The notes under the pieces are model-generated. The model was not told where the DNA came from, did not search any database, and saw only the letters and a list, made by a program, of their open reading frames with translations. A DNA stretch of 64,000 nucleotides, taken from NCBI GenBank assembly GCA_026122225.1, contig JANEZZ010002353.1, forward strand, positions 434,001 to 498,000, in the 5' to 3' direction. A program made the position numbers and the translations under genes. Below are positions 22,090 to 33,889 of the stretch, one piece after another. Position 1 is the first letter of the stretch. Every line of letters starts with the position of its first letter. Source of the DNA: Heloderma charlesbogerti (taxonomy: Eukaryota > Chordata > Lepidosauria > Squamata > Helodermatidae).

Positions 22090-22420
22090 TTAAAGTGCTG
22101 GTGATTACCTTAAAATTCCTTAATGGCATTTCTCAAGTATTCCTTCCATATCATTCTGCTTACTCCTTAAGATCTCCCATATATTTTATGCTGAAAAAGC
22201 TTCTCTCTGTATCCCAGCAGTGGCTGGGACAAGGGAGAGTGCCTTATCTATCACCACACTTGGGTTATGGAACTCCCTAACATAAAAGGTCCTTTTCCCC
22301 CACTCTCTCTTGACTTTGTGCCACCAATTGAAGGCAGTTTGTTCTGATAGGTGTTTGGTCTGTTGATTTGATGGAGTACTGTTTAAGTAAGTTTTTATTG
22401 GGTGTCTATCCCTCTCATTG
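22090..22420 (+). mobile_element. L2-like LINE 3' fragment
   Basis: The + strand begins aaagtgctggtgattacctt, an L2 phrase (FKVLVIT), then has cttatctatcaccacacttg, ggttatggaactccctaa and a T-rich 3' end. It is decayed and non-functional. Confidence 0.55.
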
Positions 22421-23819
22421 TGCAATAAGGTAGTAGTAGAAGGATGGGGTATGTATAAATATATACATAGCTTCCTTCCAAATGGTAAGGGAAACTATCA
22501 CCTTGAAGGACATCCCAAGCTGATTATGTTCCAAAGTAAAGTTCCACATACAGCACGGCAATTATTTTTCTAAAGTGCAGAAAACAAATTAATATCCCTG
22601 CAGTAGGTGGGCACAAGCTATTTCAAAATATGGAGTAGCCTTGTGTTATTTCCTGTGCACTAGTTTTCAGCTTTCTCACAGGTAATCATAATTTAGGCTT
22701 CATTTATGCTTTTGTATATGTTTTATGAAAATATATGCTAATATTAACATTTCAATGGAGAATTTGTGTATGGAAAACAGGGTAGCAGTTTTTATTGGAT
22801 GGTGAAACTAAGCAGTGAGGCAACAATTAATTCTTCTGAGTTAGGGGTACTACTTTACTTTTTCATACTACTTTATCTTACAACTATTTATCTCCTAGAC
22901 CCTCTCTTGGCAACATTTTGAAGCCTAATGTAGTAAAAATGACCATAAAGGCCAATTGTTTAATGTTGCATTTTATTAGTTGTATGTATTAATGCTATTA
23001 ATCAAAACCTTTCTATTTCTCTTTCCTTATTGTGATTTTGGTAATAAATCTGAAGTTGCATTTATGAAACTTGATTCTTTCTTTTTTAAAATGTCCAGGC
23101 TTGGGAGGAAACATTCATGGCATCATGTGACGAATTTCACCTTCTTTGATGTGCGTAGTAGGGGAGATCTCTTAAAAATTGCTTGAAAATTAATTACTGC
23201 TTTAAATAGTCTGAAAGATTAGTTTGAAGCAAAATGAATGGGAAATGTGATGAAAGGAGAAAATCTTTCATGAACTTCATGTACAATTGGACAGCTAAAA
23301 ACAGTTTAGTTAGTAAGACCTAGAACTTTCTCTCTGGTCACCACTGTTTGCCTCAATTCTTCAGACTTCCTTTCTGGAAAATGTCAGTTCAAGCACAGGT
23401 ATCTGCCCTATATCTTCCACAGTGAAGTCTGGTGCAAATAATTTGTCTTTTCTGCATTCTCCTATAGCACACCTTTAACTAGCTGGTTTCCTGCTTCTCA
23501 TTTATTGTTGGCCTTAATGTCATTATAGATATACTTCCCAAGTTACCTTTTTCCTGCTTCCATTTCTTTTGCCAAAATTTGTGTTTGGTTTTATTTTCTT
23601 CCCTTTTGGTATTGAGCAGTGATTTAATACCAAAAAGGCTTGCTTCAGAAAATTTCCATTTTCTGATCACTAACCTACTTTTCTTTGAAATAGTTTTTTT
23701 TCTTTTTTTCGAGGGTCGGGGGGAGATGCATTTTTTTGTTAACTGTGGTAGGGCTGAAATCCTTCCATGTTCCCATTTGTAGCTATTCACACCAAGCCAG
23801 TACATAATTCATGGTTGCA
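22421..23819. other. Unique AT-rich DNA, no gene seen
   Basis: The 108-residue minus frame (23479-23805) is lysine-rich with no domain. Its sequence is mostly the complement of T-rich DNA. No repeats recognised. Confidence 0.45.
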
Positions 23820-24060
23820 TTTTGCATTTTATTTATTCATAAATAATATTTTTATACCCCCTTTTCAAAACTTAAGGCAGTGCACAATGAAACGTGTTTA
23901 ACAATGTTAAATAGTGAGACAGCAGTTAAAGGGAAAAAATCCCCTCAACCAAATGGTTCTAAAAAGATTTTACAAATTTTGGTGAAATTCAGTAAGGGAA
24001 AGATAGCCCCACCCCGCACCCTGGTAGACAGCTCATTCCATAGCCTTGGGGCACAATTCT
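23820..24060 (-). repeat. Interspersed repeat of uncertain class, minus strand
   Basis: It opens with an A/T tail (attttatttattcataaata), then acccccttttcaaaacttaa, and ends with agctcattccatagccttgg. It is similar in organisation to 21722-22085. Confidence 0.4.
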
Positions 24061-24364
24061 AGATGTCTGGGGTATCAGTAAAAGTACAAATTGTGTATAT
24101 GTGTTCTGTTCTTAAATTCAAATTCAACATGTCTTTTTTAATTTTGTGAAATTAGTTGTGCACACTGCCCTCTATACTTTGTTGGTTCATGATATATGAA
24201 GTTAGGGGGAGTGGTAAGGTTCTTCCCATACTCGTTCACTTTTTGGCAATCTGTCAAATTTAGTGGAGTTACATAGAAATTACATTGGCAAGCTATAGAT
24301 GTTACCTCTTTCATAACATATTTTAATGTCTGCTAGCCTATGCTAACTGTAACAACTATTCATA

Positions 24365-24522
24365 CCATAGAAACACATGAAGCTGCATTATAACATCCAG
24401 CTCGGTATTGATAATACTGACTAGCTCTCCCCAGCATTACTTGGAGATGGCATGGATTTATCCTGAGACTGTTGGCTTGCAAAGTGTTTGCTCTGTCACT
24501 GAGCTACAACCCTTCCCCATAA
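24365..24522 (-). mobile_element. tRNA-derived SINE, minus strand
   Basis: The minus strand starts with a tRNA-like promoter: gttgtagctcagtgacagag (A-box region), then cactttgcaag at the anticodon-loop position, and gtctcaggataaatcc at the B-box position. The order and wording point to a tRNA-Ala ancestor. The body (on + cacatgaagctgcattataa, agctcggtattgataatact) is the common reptile SINE phrase. It is too diverged to be a tRNA gene. Confidence 0.7.
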
Positions 24523-24602
24523 AGGCATAGTCACTCCCAGGGATGGCTTGTCTAAGATGAGCCAGGGATCTCTCACACTGTGAGTAAGGACATACCCCTA
24601 GA

Positions 24603-24708
24603 GAAGGGTGGGCAAATTGTGATGCTCCGGATCTTTTGGCATACATTCCCATCATCCCTCACTATTGGCTATGATGGCTAGGGTGGAAGTTGTATAGGAT
24701 TGCAGCCC
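24603..24708. mobile_element. Half hAT-like MITE abutting a half GCAATCCTAT MITE
   Basis: gaagggtgggcaaattgtga, ctccggatcttttggcatac and attcccatcatccctcacta form the left arm of the hAT-like family. The sequence then passes directly to tataggattgcagccc, the end of the other MITE family. Confidence 0.5.
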
Positions 24709-26564
24709 TTATCCTTAACCTATATTGATCTGCATAGTCTTTCCAGAAGAGAGACCGGAGCCTTAACTATGAAGGAGTATCAGAAGATTTCCCCCTCAGA
24801 CTTCAGAATGTACACAGTTCTGCGGTACTTCTGGCTACTTAACCTCTTTGCTATTACAGTTTTTGGTCAATTAATGTTACTTGTGGGATTCATTAATTCC
24901 TTCCCAAGATTATGTCAGTCTGATACTAAATTTCAGGTACAAAACTGAATGCAGACTGTGGACCTGTACATTGTTAGTTTGTTGAAGCACCAGTATGAAT
25001 AATTAAAAGGGAACCCAAGGGGAGACCTCACTACCATATCATCTTGCTAAAATGATGGCTTTCCTTTCATTTCAATCCCTTTAATGCAGTCATGTTAACT
25101 ATCCTTCCTTACATATCCTGTTTTGCTTGCAGAATTGAAAATGATATACAAGGATTTCTGGAACTCTTTTACATCACTGTCCCTCTTCAGCCCCCTATTT
25201 CCTGCTCAATTGCCCTTGCTAGCAAAGTACCTGTCAATGAGCTGCCCTTTTCTTCCAAGAGTTGTTTGCTAGGAGAGGGGACTAGTGCTTCCCATTAGTC
25301 CTGGGAAAATTTTCACTTCCTCTTCTGTCACTCATTCCTTCCATCTTCCACCATGTAGGTAGTAGTAGAAGTGGCTGATTCAGTCATTTCGACATACCAT
25401 ATTTTATATTAATATGCACTGGCTTATTCTTGATCTCCCTTTTGCATCATGTGAATAGATAGTAATATTAAGCTTGTTTAAAATTGTGAGACCTGTAAGC
25501 AGTTTGTTCATAGGCTTTGACATGTAGGTTAAGACCTGAGATTCTCTGGTTTTGGCTGTATCTTCTTGTGTGTGTATTTAAGAAGAGGTCACCAATTGAG
25601 CATGAGAAAGAGATATTCATTGAATTGCAAAAAAGTGCACTTGGCTCTTTGAAATCATTTGAGAACAGTTGTACATGGTGTATAATGCTGTTGTCAACTG
25701 CCCCCATGTGTTAAGCAAGTACAAATGGAACTTTATAACAATATTTTATTTACTGCTGTAATATGTAAAACAATTCTTAGCATATTTGAAACTTTTCAAC
25801 TTTAAAAATAATTTGAACTTAATTTTAATACTAAAGCTACCAATCTGAAGACGCCCACAGGACCAAAACAGTATAGTATGATTTTAGTCAGGTATCTTAA
25901 GCTAAATATAAATTGGAAACCCAAGGTTTTAGACTGGCATCCGCCAATGGGAGTGCTTTCACAATTGTTCTTTCTGATGATACAGGAATGATATTATGAA
26001 TGCCTCTTGTCTACAATATTGGGGCTGGATTTAAAATTTTCTTTCAAACCTGGCTTCTCATGTACAGCATGTGTATACATCATTTCTTTCTTCACTTCAT
26101 ATTTGTACGGCGCTTAAGCTGTCATACATGTGCTGTGGTTGTTTTCTGTGTAAAGCTCCTGTGAAGGAATGGGGCTCAAGTCTAGACAAACAGTAGCTGC
26201 TGAAAGAACTGAAGGTACTGGTTGAAGTACAATACATGAGATAGTGCTGTGTATGAGACATTAAAATATGGAATCAGGGAAGGCATAATCTTTTTTTTTT
26301 GGTTCCAATACAGTTAGTGCTTTAAAACTACTTGACTTTTATTTGATGTTATTTGACTAATATTTGAGAGGTCAATTGACCAAATTGTTTTTTAACTGGA
26401 TAAGTGTCCAACCTTCTTTATAAACTTGCACTTTATTGTTTATTTACATTTATAGTGTGCTTTCCAGCCCCCTCATATTGGCCTTCTTTTGCAGTACGTA
26501 ATAGTGATCAACTTTACCAAATTGTAGTTGTGTAAATGAAGTGTGAAAGGCTTTACAAATTTAC
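24709..26564. other. Unique AT-rich DNA with weak exon-like open frames
   Basis: An open + frame near 24720-24942 is bounded by ctttccag and tttcag|gtacaa and encodes a hydrophobic stretch (YFWLLNLFAITVFGQLMLLV). Another begins after gcttgcag at 25132. Neither has a recognised homolog, and lengths are within chance. Otherwise nothing was recognised. Confidence 0.35.
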
Positions 26565-26653
26565 AGCATATTCCTATATTTGCCTACCCAGAAGTAGGTC
26601 CCATTGAGTTTAGTGGGCTTAATCCCAGGTAAATGGGTATAGGATTGCAGCCT
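26565..26653. mobile_element. GCAATCCTAT palindromic MITE
   Basis: The centre agtaggtcccattgagttta is followed by gtgggcttaatcccaggtaa and gggtataggattgcagcc. It is the cleanest copy of the family in this window. Confidence 0.75.
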
Positions 26654-27202
26654 CAAACTCATAAAGGTGGACTATTGTCTGACAGTTTTGTCAGTTCAGA
26701 TAGGATTCATTTAAGCCATCATTATCAATGTATTTAATCTTCATACTTCTTCTGGACATTTTAGTAGTGTGTCATTCTAATGAAAATATATCAGCTTTTA
26801 AAAATTGTAACATTTTGGATAAATAATTTATGAATACCTATCCAGTCTGTCATTTTGGAAGTGTTTTAAAGTAATTTTGGCTTTGATCAACCTTTATCTT
26901 GGTTGGGAAAATAATAGGCAAGACGAACCCACTTCCCAAGTTATTTGTTTTTTTTTTATGAATTTCCTTTGAAACTTAATGATGTACTTGAAATGACAGA
27001 AATTGAATTAGTAGGGCAAGATAAACCTTCTAATGATAGCTTTATTTGGTTTGTATTGAGATGCATTGGCTTACTTAACTGGCAGTAAGTGCAGAATGGT
27101 TTGATGAACAACACATGCTGAACAGGAAGAACCCTGCTTTCCTCTTACTAATTTATTATTACACCATAACAGAAGTGAAAACCGTGAATGCTTTCACTTA
27201 TC
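26654..27202. other. AT-rich DNA, nothing recognised
   Basis: Homopolymer T runs only. No repeat or exon signal. Confidence 0.4.
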
Positions 27203-27577
27203 TATTGTTGTTGTTCAGTCGTTCAGTCATGTCCGACTCTTCGTGACCCCATAGCACGCCAGGCCTTCCTGTCCTGCGCTCTCTCCCGGAGCGTGCTCAA
27301 GTTCATATTCATTGCATCGGTGATGCTATCTAGCCATCTCATCCTCTGCCGTCCCCTTCTCCTTTTGCCTTCAATCTTTCCCAGCATCAGGGTCTTTTCC
27401 AGTGACTTTTCTCTTCGCATTAGGTGGCCAAAATATTGGAGCTTCAGCTTCAGTATCTGTCCTTCCAATGAGCACTCAGGGTTGATTTCCTTTAGGATGG
27501 ACTGATTTGACCTCCTTGCAGTCCAGGGGACTCGTAAGAGTCTTCTCCAGCACCACAGTTCGAAAGCATCAGTTCTT
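27203..27577 (-). mobile_element. BovB LINE 3' fragment
   Basis: On the minus strand it encodes FELWCWRRLLRVPW, then the C-terminal block with EGQILKLKLQYFGHLMRREK and RRRGRQRMRWLDSITDA. The 3' end shows the gttgttgttcagtcgttcag-type terminus. It is severely 5'-truncated and keeps only about the last 120 codons. Its protein is closer to the 40114 copy than to the second RTE lineage. Confidence 0.93.
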
Positions 27578-27746
27578 AGGTTATTATTAATTTGGTATAT
27601 ATTTAAAGGTAAACTAAGTCCAGACCTTTCCCCTCTATTGTCTTTTATAAGGAACAGTCATCTCCATAGAAAGTTTATTTAGTGGGAAGAAAATTTAGGA
27701 AGAGAAGAATATATTTATGCTACTAAATATGACTAATAATGATTAG

Positions 27747-27812
27747 ATGAGTTCCTTGCGAGAGGGAGAAAGGAGGGGTATAAATGCAATAAATAAATAA
27801 ATAAATAAAAAT
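27747..27812 (+). mobile_element. SINE/L2-type 3' tail with (AAAT)n
   Basis: gttccttgcgagagggagaa followed by ggaggggtataaatgcaata and five to six AAAT units is the 3' end of the CORE-SINE family seen at 7396 and 17940, here on the + strand. The head is missing. Confidence 0.55.
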
Positions 27813-28839
27813 TATACTTCAGGATGAGATTAGAAAAATGCTATTAAATGTCCTCCTTTTCAGTTATTTCAAATAAGAAACATACGAGATGATTCAGATA
27901 TAATGCCATGTTACTTTTTAACAATAAAAAAATATGTATTGCTTTATTATGGGGATCTCAGATACTTCCACCATGAATAGATTGGTATAAATGCATGTGA
28001 AAGGTGGCATTCTTAACCAAGTTAATATATTATAAGAAGCCAATAAAGGAGGCATTCTCAAATTAGTTGAATAATTGACTTGATGTATAGCACACTTGAA
28101 TGATACTTTTCAGGACGATATACAACTTTAATACATTACTTTCTTTTTAGTACTATTTAGTTTTGCTTTCTTTTATGGATATAATAAAAAATAGACTAAC
28201 GTTTATTAGGCTGTACTTTTTAATATTAGTCTATGAATAAGGCTGTACTTTTACGTGCATTTAACAAAACATGCCTATATAGTGCCTTCCAGAAGAAGAC
28301 ACTGATGGCTTTTTTTTGTTTATGTACACATCTCAAAAACCTGGAAAACCCCCTGTAACCTTGTTCTGAGTTCACTTATTTCTAGTCTGAGACTCAGTAT
28401 TTAAACATTACAAATACAGGTATTTCAGGCATTTTCTGCATGCTTTCCTGCCCAAAGAATGTCAGTAGGCAAAAGTCTTTTTACACAATTAAAAGCAAAA
28501 CAAAATTTTGCTTTTGAGATGATGTGAAGTGAATGTTGGATTTGTGTAATTATGAAGCTAGTCATCTTCAGAAACAGCTTTATCAATTTTATTCTGAACC
28601 TGGAAGCTTAGATGGTATTAAAAGAAATGCAAAGCATCAACACTTCAGTCCATGATATTTGATTTCCAGCTTCTTTCCATCTTGTGGACCAATTCACATG
28701 TCATGGTGGGATTTGCAGGGATGCATGCTGTGTGTGAGCTGCTTTTGTTTTCTGTAAACAGCCTTCAGTTGGCCCAATCAGAGGTTGTGAGTGTGATGTC
28801 TGAATCTGGTCCAATGGGTTGTTTAGGGGCTAAACAATC
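27813..28839. other. Unique AT-rich DNA, no gene seen
   Basis: No recognisable frames. tattagtctatgaata appears near 28222 and again near 31111 in a similar context. Confidence 0.4.
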
Positions 28840-29335
28840 CAGTGGTTAACCCAACAGCAAACAATGAGTTAACCTCTGGGTCGTTTAGCCCCTAAATAAC
28901 CCATTGATCTGGGTACACACATCATGCTGGCAATGCACACCCCAGTGAATCATGAGTCAAGTAACCCATGATTTGCTGTCATGATGTCAATAGAACTGTT
29001 TGCATGTAACAGTGGTAAATGTAGGTTAATTAACTTGAGATTTGCCATGGTACGTGCTGGGCATGTTTCGCAGCCTTTTTGAATAAAGCTGATTGGGGCT
29101 TCCTACGTGATGTTATGATAATTCAGTTAAGATAACTACTGATTGTAGGTTAACTGTGGGTTGTTTAACCCATGATTAACCTATAGTGTCTAGGTTTAGA
29201 TGTCATGTAGCAACCCCCATCAGCTCAATTGAGGGTTGAATATTCAAACTGGTCGCAGCATACACCACAACACATGCCATGGCAAATCATGGGTTAATTA
29301 ACTAGGTTGATGTGTGTGCTAGTAAAAGTAGAATG
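28840..29335. mobile_element. Block of inverted TTAACCCA/TGGGTTAA motifs, MITE-like
   Basis: The motif aacccat/atgggtt with flanking ttaa occurs about six times in both orientations (for example ggttaacccaac near 28845, gggttgtttaacccatgatt near 29158, aatcatgggttaattaacta near 29286). The right-hand gccatggcaaatcatgggtt is the near inverse of aacccatgatttgctgtcat near 28966. A nested or composite palindromic DNA transposon is likely. Confidence 0.45.
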
Positions 29336-30946
29336 TGTCACAAACCTACCTGCTTATGTTTAATTGAATCAGCAAGTGATACAACTATACACTTTGCTGG
29401 AAGGTCTCACAGCAACCTTTCCCACCCAGGTATTGTTTATTCTGCACATACAACTATTTGGCATTGATCCCTGGCACTCCCACATAAATTAAACTATGTG
29501 ATTTAAAACAAAAAAGGCCTATAAGCTTTTCTTACTGCATCAGTAATGTATTGGAGTGTATAAATGACGTTTCACTTATAAAAACAAATATACACTGAGA
29601 AGTGGAAATTTAAGAATTTAATAAAATCTTGCTGAAATTTTAATACTTGCACTATAAAGTTTTTATAAGTTCAATCTGGAAAGCATTTTGTCTGTTAAAA
29701 GGTATGGGAGAGAACCTTTGAGATTATTGATAGTCTAATAATTTAGTATTAGGCTTTTAAAGTCTTATCATGTGGACAATGAAAGCTCTTTATTATGAAT
29801 AACCTTCCACCCAAGGTGCACATTTGTTAAAATGGCAGTAATCACATCCCAGTCCTTAAATTGGTATTATACACAGGCACATCCTATTGTTCAGTTTAAG
29901 AAGACGCCATATTCAGTATGAATATGTTCTTTTAGCAATGCAAAGTTGCAAGAGCAGTTCTGTCATTTTTAACAAAATCTAGGAAATGTCTAATTTTCAA
30001 ATCCTATGATCCAGCTGTACCAAGACACAGTCACTAATAAGTGGCATTCTGAGATGTATGGAACATCCTAAGGGGGAAAAACCCTGCGTGCCTTCCTTTT
30101 TCATAAGAGGCTTTCTTAGTTTCATGGCAAAATAATGTCTGCAATACAGCCTTTTGATCAACTGGATCTGTGTTACATTTTTTTCTGGAAGAATTATTAT
30201 CCTGTGAGCATAATAAGCTTCTTACAGAGGCAATTTGAAACACTTTTCTGGTGAGATTGGTTGGCTAAAGTTAAATTAATAGGGGATTTTATTTTAACTT
30301 TAACTTTATTCATAACATATTATGCATCCAAAGCTGTCATGACAGAGCAGGTTTCAAATGTGTCTGCGCAGTAGTATATGCAATTGCTTGACAAATAGTA
30401 ATTGAAGTAATCCTGCTCCTGGTTTGAAGTCAGCTATAATTTGGATGCACCCAAACCATCCTCAGTTTCAAGTCTTTATACAGATATCTTCGTTTTAAAC
30501 GAAGACTTTTGCAAAAAGTGTAGTATTACGCAGGTACTTCAGTCTGTATTTTAATAACAAGGTAATTAAATAGGATTCAGTTCTGCATTTACTTGCCTTT
30601 TCGTGTCTAGACATGCCTTATACCGCAGCAACTTTTATGGTTATTTGTAAATTACTTCCCTTGTTTTGTTACTGAAATGTGGCTATTTTGAAAGAAATAC
30701 TTAATTTTGATTGCAGTAGTTATCAGAAAACTTAAAAGGAAACTTTAAAAAATTGATGCCTGGATTCTCTGGAAACTGTCTAAATTCAGTTGACCATCTT
30801 GGGATTTGTTTTTGGGTTTTTTTGACATGGTATAAAGCAGTGTTATATCGGCTCTCCCCTTTCCACTATTATCAACACAGTAAATATTTGCTTGAGTACT
30901 ATAAAGCTCTCATTCTGGTTGGGATTTTCTATTTGTTTTTCTGCAG
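29336..30946. other. Unique AT-rich DNA, no gene seen
   Basis: Nothing coding recognised. It leads up to the candidate exon at 30947. Confidence 0.4.
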
Positions 30947-31030
30947 ATGGATTCTGGTTTGCTAGTTTTTGCTTACCTAAAGATCAAGGATGAAATAGAT
31001 CTCATAGAATTGAAATACAGCTTTCTCACA
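30947..31030 (+). other. Candidate internal exon, unidentified gene
   Basis: An 84-base stretch is framed by a strong acceptor (tttgtttttctgcag, long pyrimidine tract) and a good donor (ctcaca|gtaaga). Only one of three frames is open, giving 28 codons that start with ATG directly after the acceptor and read MDSGLLVFAYLKIKDEID followed by LIELKYSFLT. The composition looks protein-like, but I recognise no family. It lies on the same strand as the putative exon edge at 1-20. Chance remains plausible, since 28 open codons are not rare. Confidence 0.25.
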
Positions 31031-31500
31031 GTAAGAATTGAGTTTTAATGATACTATAAATGAAGTGATAATTGCCATCTATCATGTACAGTGCCCATTA
31101 TTTTAAAGTCTTTAATATTAGTCTATGAATAATTGAACAAAATGAGCTGTATTCAATTTCATTAGTCCCAGACGACCACAGGGTGGTGATCATAATGTTT
31201 GTCAGGAAAGAGACTTGTCAACTGGAAGAATGTATGATGAGGTGGTTCTTAATACAACTTTTACCTTCTAGATATATAATCATATATAATCATGATCTCT
31301 CTTAAACAGGATGATAATATTCATTATGTATACTGCAACAGACCATGTGAAATGGTATCATTATTGAAGAGGGGAGAAAACCACCAGCAAAGTGACACTT
31401 TGAGTAGGACACTTGAAAATAGTAGATGTTTGTTCATTCTTGAATGGGTAACAAATTTGTGCATGTTTAATTATTATCTCCCCCCCCCCCAAGGTTTCAG

Positions 31501-31576
31501 CTTGTTAAAATTGCTACAATACTGGCAGTGTTGGGAGAACAGCATCCATCTAATATATTCCATCGCCTATGATCTT
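31501..31576 (+). other. Candidate exon following 30947-31030
   Basis: A pyrimidine tract with ten C's and ggtttcag precedes 31501, and ctt|gtaaga follows at 31576. If spliced in frame after the previous candidate (both phase 0), it reads LVKIATILAVLGEQHPSN, then IFHRL and a stop, giving a 51-residue product. A second frame is open throughout. Unrecognised and speculative. Confidence 0.18.
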
Positions 31577-31659
31577 GTAAGAGATTTCTGTAAATGCAAA
31601 CAGTGAATGAAAAAAGGGGAGGAGACACTGACTACTCCCATAATATTATGGTACAATAT

Positions 31660-31845
31660 TGAACAGTTCCTCCTGTGGTCTCTGTGCATCACACGTATGG
31701 GCTCTGCGCCTGCATGGAGTCTCGATCAGGAACCTTATATAGCTGAGGAATATTTGGCAGGAATCCTCTTCTACCATTTCAGTGTGCATGTCCATAGTGG
31801 TTTCCCACCTATTGCCTAGTTTTCTTTTGACTGCTGCAATGGTGG
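31660..31845 (+). repeat. DIRS left inverted terminal repeat
   Basis: gtggtctctgtgcatcacac (31675-31694), ctcgatcaggaacctta (31721-31737) and tcccacctattgcctagttt match, in order, the reverse complement of the right end (gtggtcatctgtgcattcac, cttgatcaggaacctttt, ttcctgcctattccctcagt). The outer limit is set where the match stops. Confidence 0.75.
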
Positions 31846-32403
31846 CCTCATAGAGAATCTGCTCTTCTTACTCGCTATTCCTTTTGGAAAATTAGAACAC
31901 ACTGAAGTCTAAGTTGGTTTTCTTTCTCTTCTTCCTTTCTATCTCTTTGTTTTTCTTTATGCCATTTTTGTGTTTCTTGTTTCATTTGTGATCTCTGTGA
32001 TTGTCTGAGGGTGTCTGGCCCTTTGGGCCCCCTCTTCCAAGTGTGTGGCAGTAAACTCCCTTCAACTGATGGGCATTCGCTTTGCCTCCTCCGTTTGGGA
32101 GAAGAACAAAAGATGAAAGTTTGTTCTTTTGGCCAAGCTTTCAGTAAGCAGGCAAGGTGAAATTGCTCCACCAGACTTTGAGCTGTATTGTGGGATAAGA
32201 CCATAAGGACTGTGGAGCCCACGGAAGGCATTAACAGAAATGTCCAAAGTGTCAAAGGACCCACCCCAGTTGGGGTGTTACAGACACTATCCCACTTGAA
32301 TGCTGCACCTTTGGTTGCTCCATGATCGAAGCCCTCGTCACCTCTAGCTGCCTCTAAGGCCGTTTGTGCCAACCTGGCAGTACCAGGCTGGTTGTTGAGC
32401 ATT

Positions 32404-33297
32404 GCTATGGCAAAGAAGTTGTCTTAGAGGGCAAGAGCCGATAAGTCACTCCAGTCAGAACAGAAGAAAAAGAAGAAGAATTTTTTTTGGCTCAATTTCC
32501 AACAGTCCTGGCTTCAACACTGGCAGTCTTGGTACCAGTATTGATACAGAAAATACCACTATCACAGCCATTGCTTAATTTGCTGATTCTGGTGCATCTT
32601 TGGCAAACATCAGAACTGACACAGAATCTCCAGCTGCTAGAAGACCCTCTAGTTATAACCTCCAAGGCAGAAAATAGGATTAGAGAGGTGTACCCAGATC
32701 TGCTACCACGAAATGGGCTGAAAGGAGGTGAAGCCAATCATCCTCTTATCAAGGGCATAACCCACCATCTTGACTGGGATCCCAATTCAGCTTTTTTGGA
32801 CTACTTTGACTCCAAACAGGTTGGGGTTCCACATAGCGCGAGCAGCCTTAGTTTCAATTGCGCTTGTCATTTTCTGATTAGGAGAGACTATCACTGTTCT
32901 GTTGGGATCTTCCTTGACACTGATATAGTGCTGAAAAGCCTCGTTGGAGGTGCAGCATGGATGTTGGTGGGGACATGTATGGGTCCCACCATTGTTATCC
33001 AGTCGAGTATTCATCTGTTTGGTACCAGCACACTCCCATCTACTACAGTGTCAAGGCTAACACTGGTTCAGGAGGCATTTTTAGCCCCTTTGACCATGCC
33101 TACTGTACCACCAATGTCTCCTCCAAAGTCAGTGCTGACAGCTGTTCCCATGATACCACCAATGGAACTGCAAATTGCATGATGAATGGTGATACAGGAG
33201 GTGGTGCAATTTGTGTAGGTTGTGTCCTACCCCCACTTGTACCACCTTGTCGTGTTGCCTGGTTCTGGAAACAGTAATCCCTGGGGACTTGGTGGGT
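32404..33297 (+). pseudogene. DIRS ORF1 N-terminal region (decayed)
   Basis: The stretch lies between the left terminal repeat and the gag-like motif. A + frame from 32487 to 33182 stays open for 231 codons and contains a proline-rich piece (PTVPPMSPPKSVLTAVPM). I cannot match the residues themselves to a family. The ATG near 32404 with a lysine-rich run (QKKKKKN) resembles the start expected for such ORF1 proteins but is followed by stops. The assignment rests on position. Confidence 0.45.
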
Positions 33298-33525
33298 CAT
33301 TTATTATTTATTAAATTTATTAATCGCCCATCTGGCTGGTCACCCAGCCACTCTGAGCAATGTACAACAACAAAACAGTTAAAACAATAAAATTCTACAT
33401 TAAAAACATCATAAAAAATACCCTAACCCACTCCAAATGCCTGCCTGAACAACCATGTTTTTAATGCGTGGCGGAAGCTCATTAAAGAGATCTTCCTAGT
33501 GGCAGGAAAAAGCTCTCTGCAGTTG
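33298..33525 (-). mobile_element. L2 LINE 3' end inserted in the DIRS element
   Basis: Read on the minus strand it has gatctctttaatgagcttcc, then an AT-rich 3' UTR with gtacattgctcagagtggct and gatgggcgattaataaattt, ending in TTTA/AATA units. This is the L2 3' terminus style. DIRS ORF1 sequence resumes after it. Confidence 0.7.
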
Positions 33526-33889
33526 GCACCAGAAGATTATCAATTGGATTAGATGTCCTACCTTTAGTGGCTCCGTCCATCTCATCACTAGTTGTTGTGG
33601 TGGGCAGGACCCCCTGCTCGCTGTCTGAGGATACAGGGCCTTTTTCAGAACAAATACTTCACATGGTGCAATCTCTTGGTCTAGAAACCCAAAAGTCAGT
33701 GGTTAAAATCAAAGATCAGGTGTTTGATGCTGTCCAATCTGAGGCCTCTTTATTCTTTACTGAAGAATTCCTATGCTGCCTGCTTTACTGAAAACTATTC
33801 AGCAGTCATTGAAGTCTCCATTTTCTGTTTCACCTACTTTGAAGCACCTTGAACAAATGTACAAGGTTCTGGAGATGGAATTCAGCCCA

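Noticed and set aside
24365..24522. A tRNA-Ala gene on the minus strand
   Set aside because: Only the promoter boxes are recognisable. Arms do not pair properly and the body is that of a dispersed SINE.
24700..24948. Hydrophobic 82-codon frame with acceptor-like and donor-like edges
   Set aside because: Another frame in the same bracket is also open for 31 codons, the donor (gtacaa) is weak, and no family is recognised. Length is within chance.
31875..32402. 175-codon minus-strand open frame
   Set aside because: It lies antisense inside the 5' part of the DIRS element, with a lysine/glutamate-rich low-complexity end and no recognised domain.
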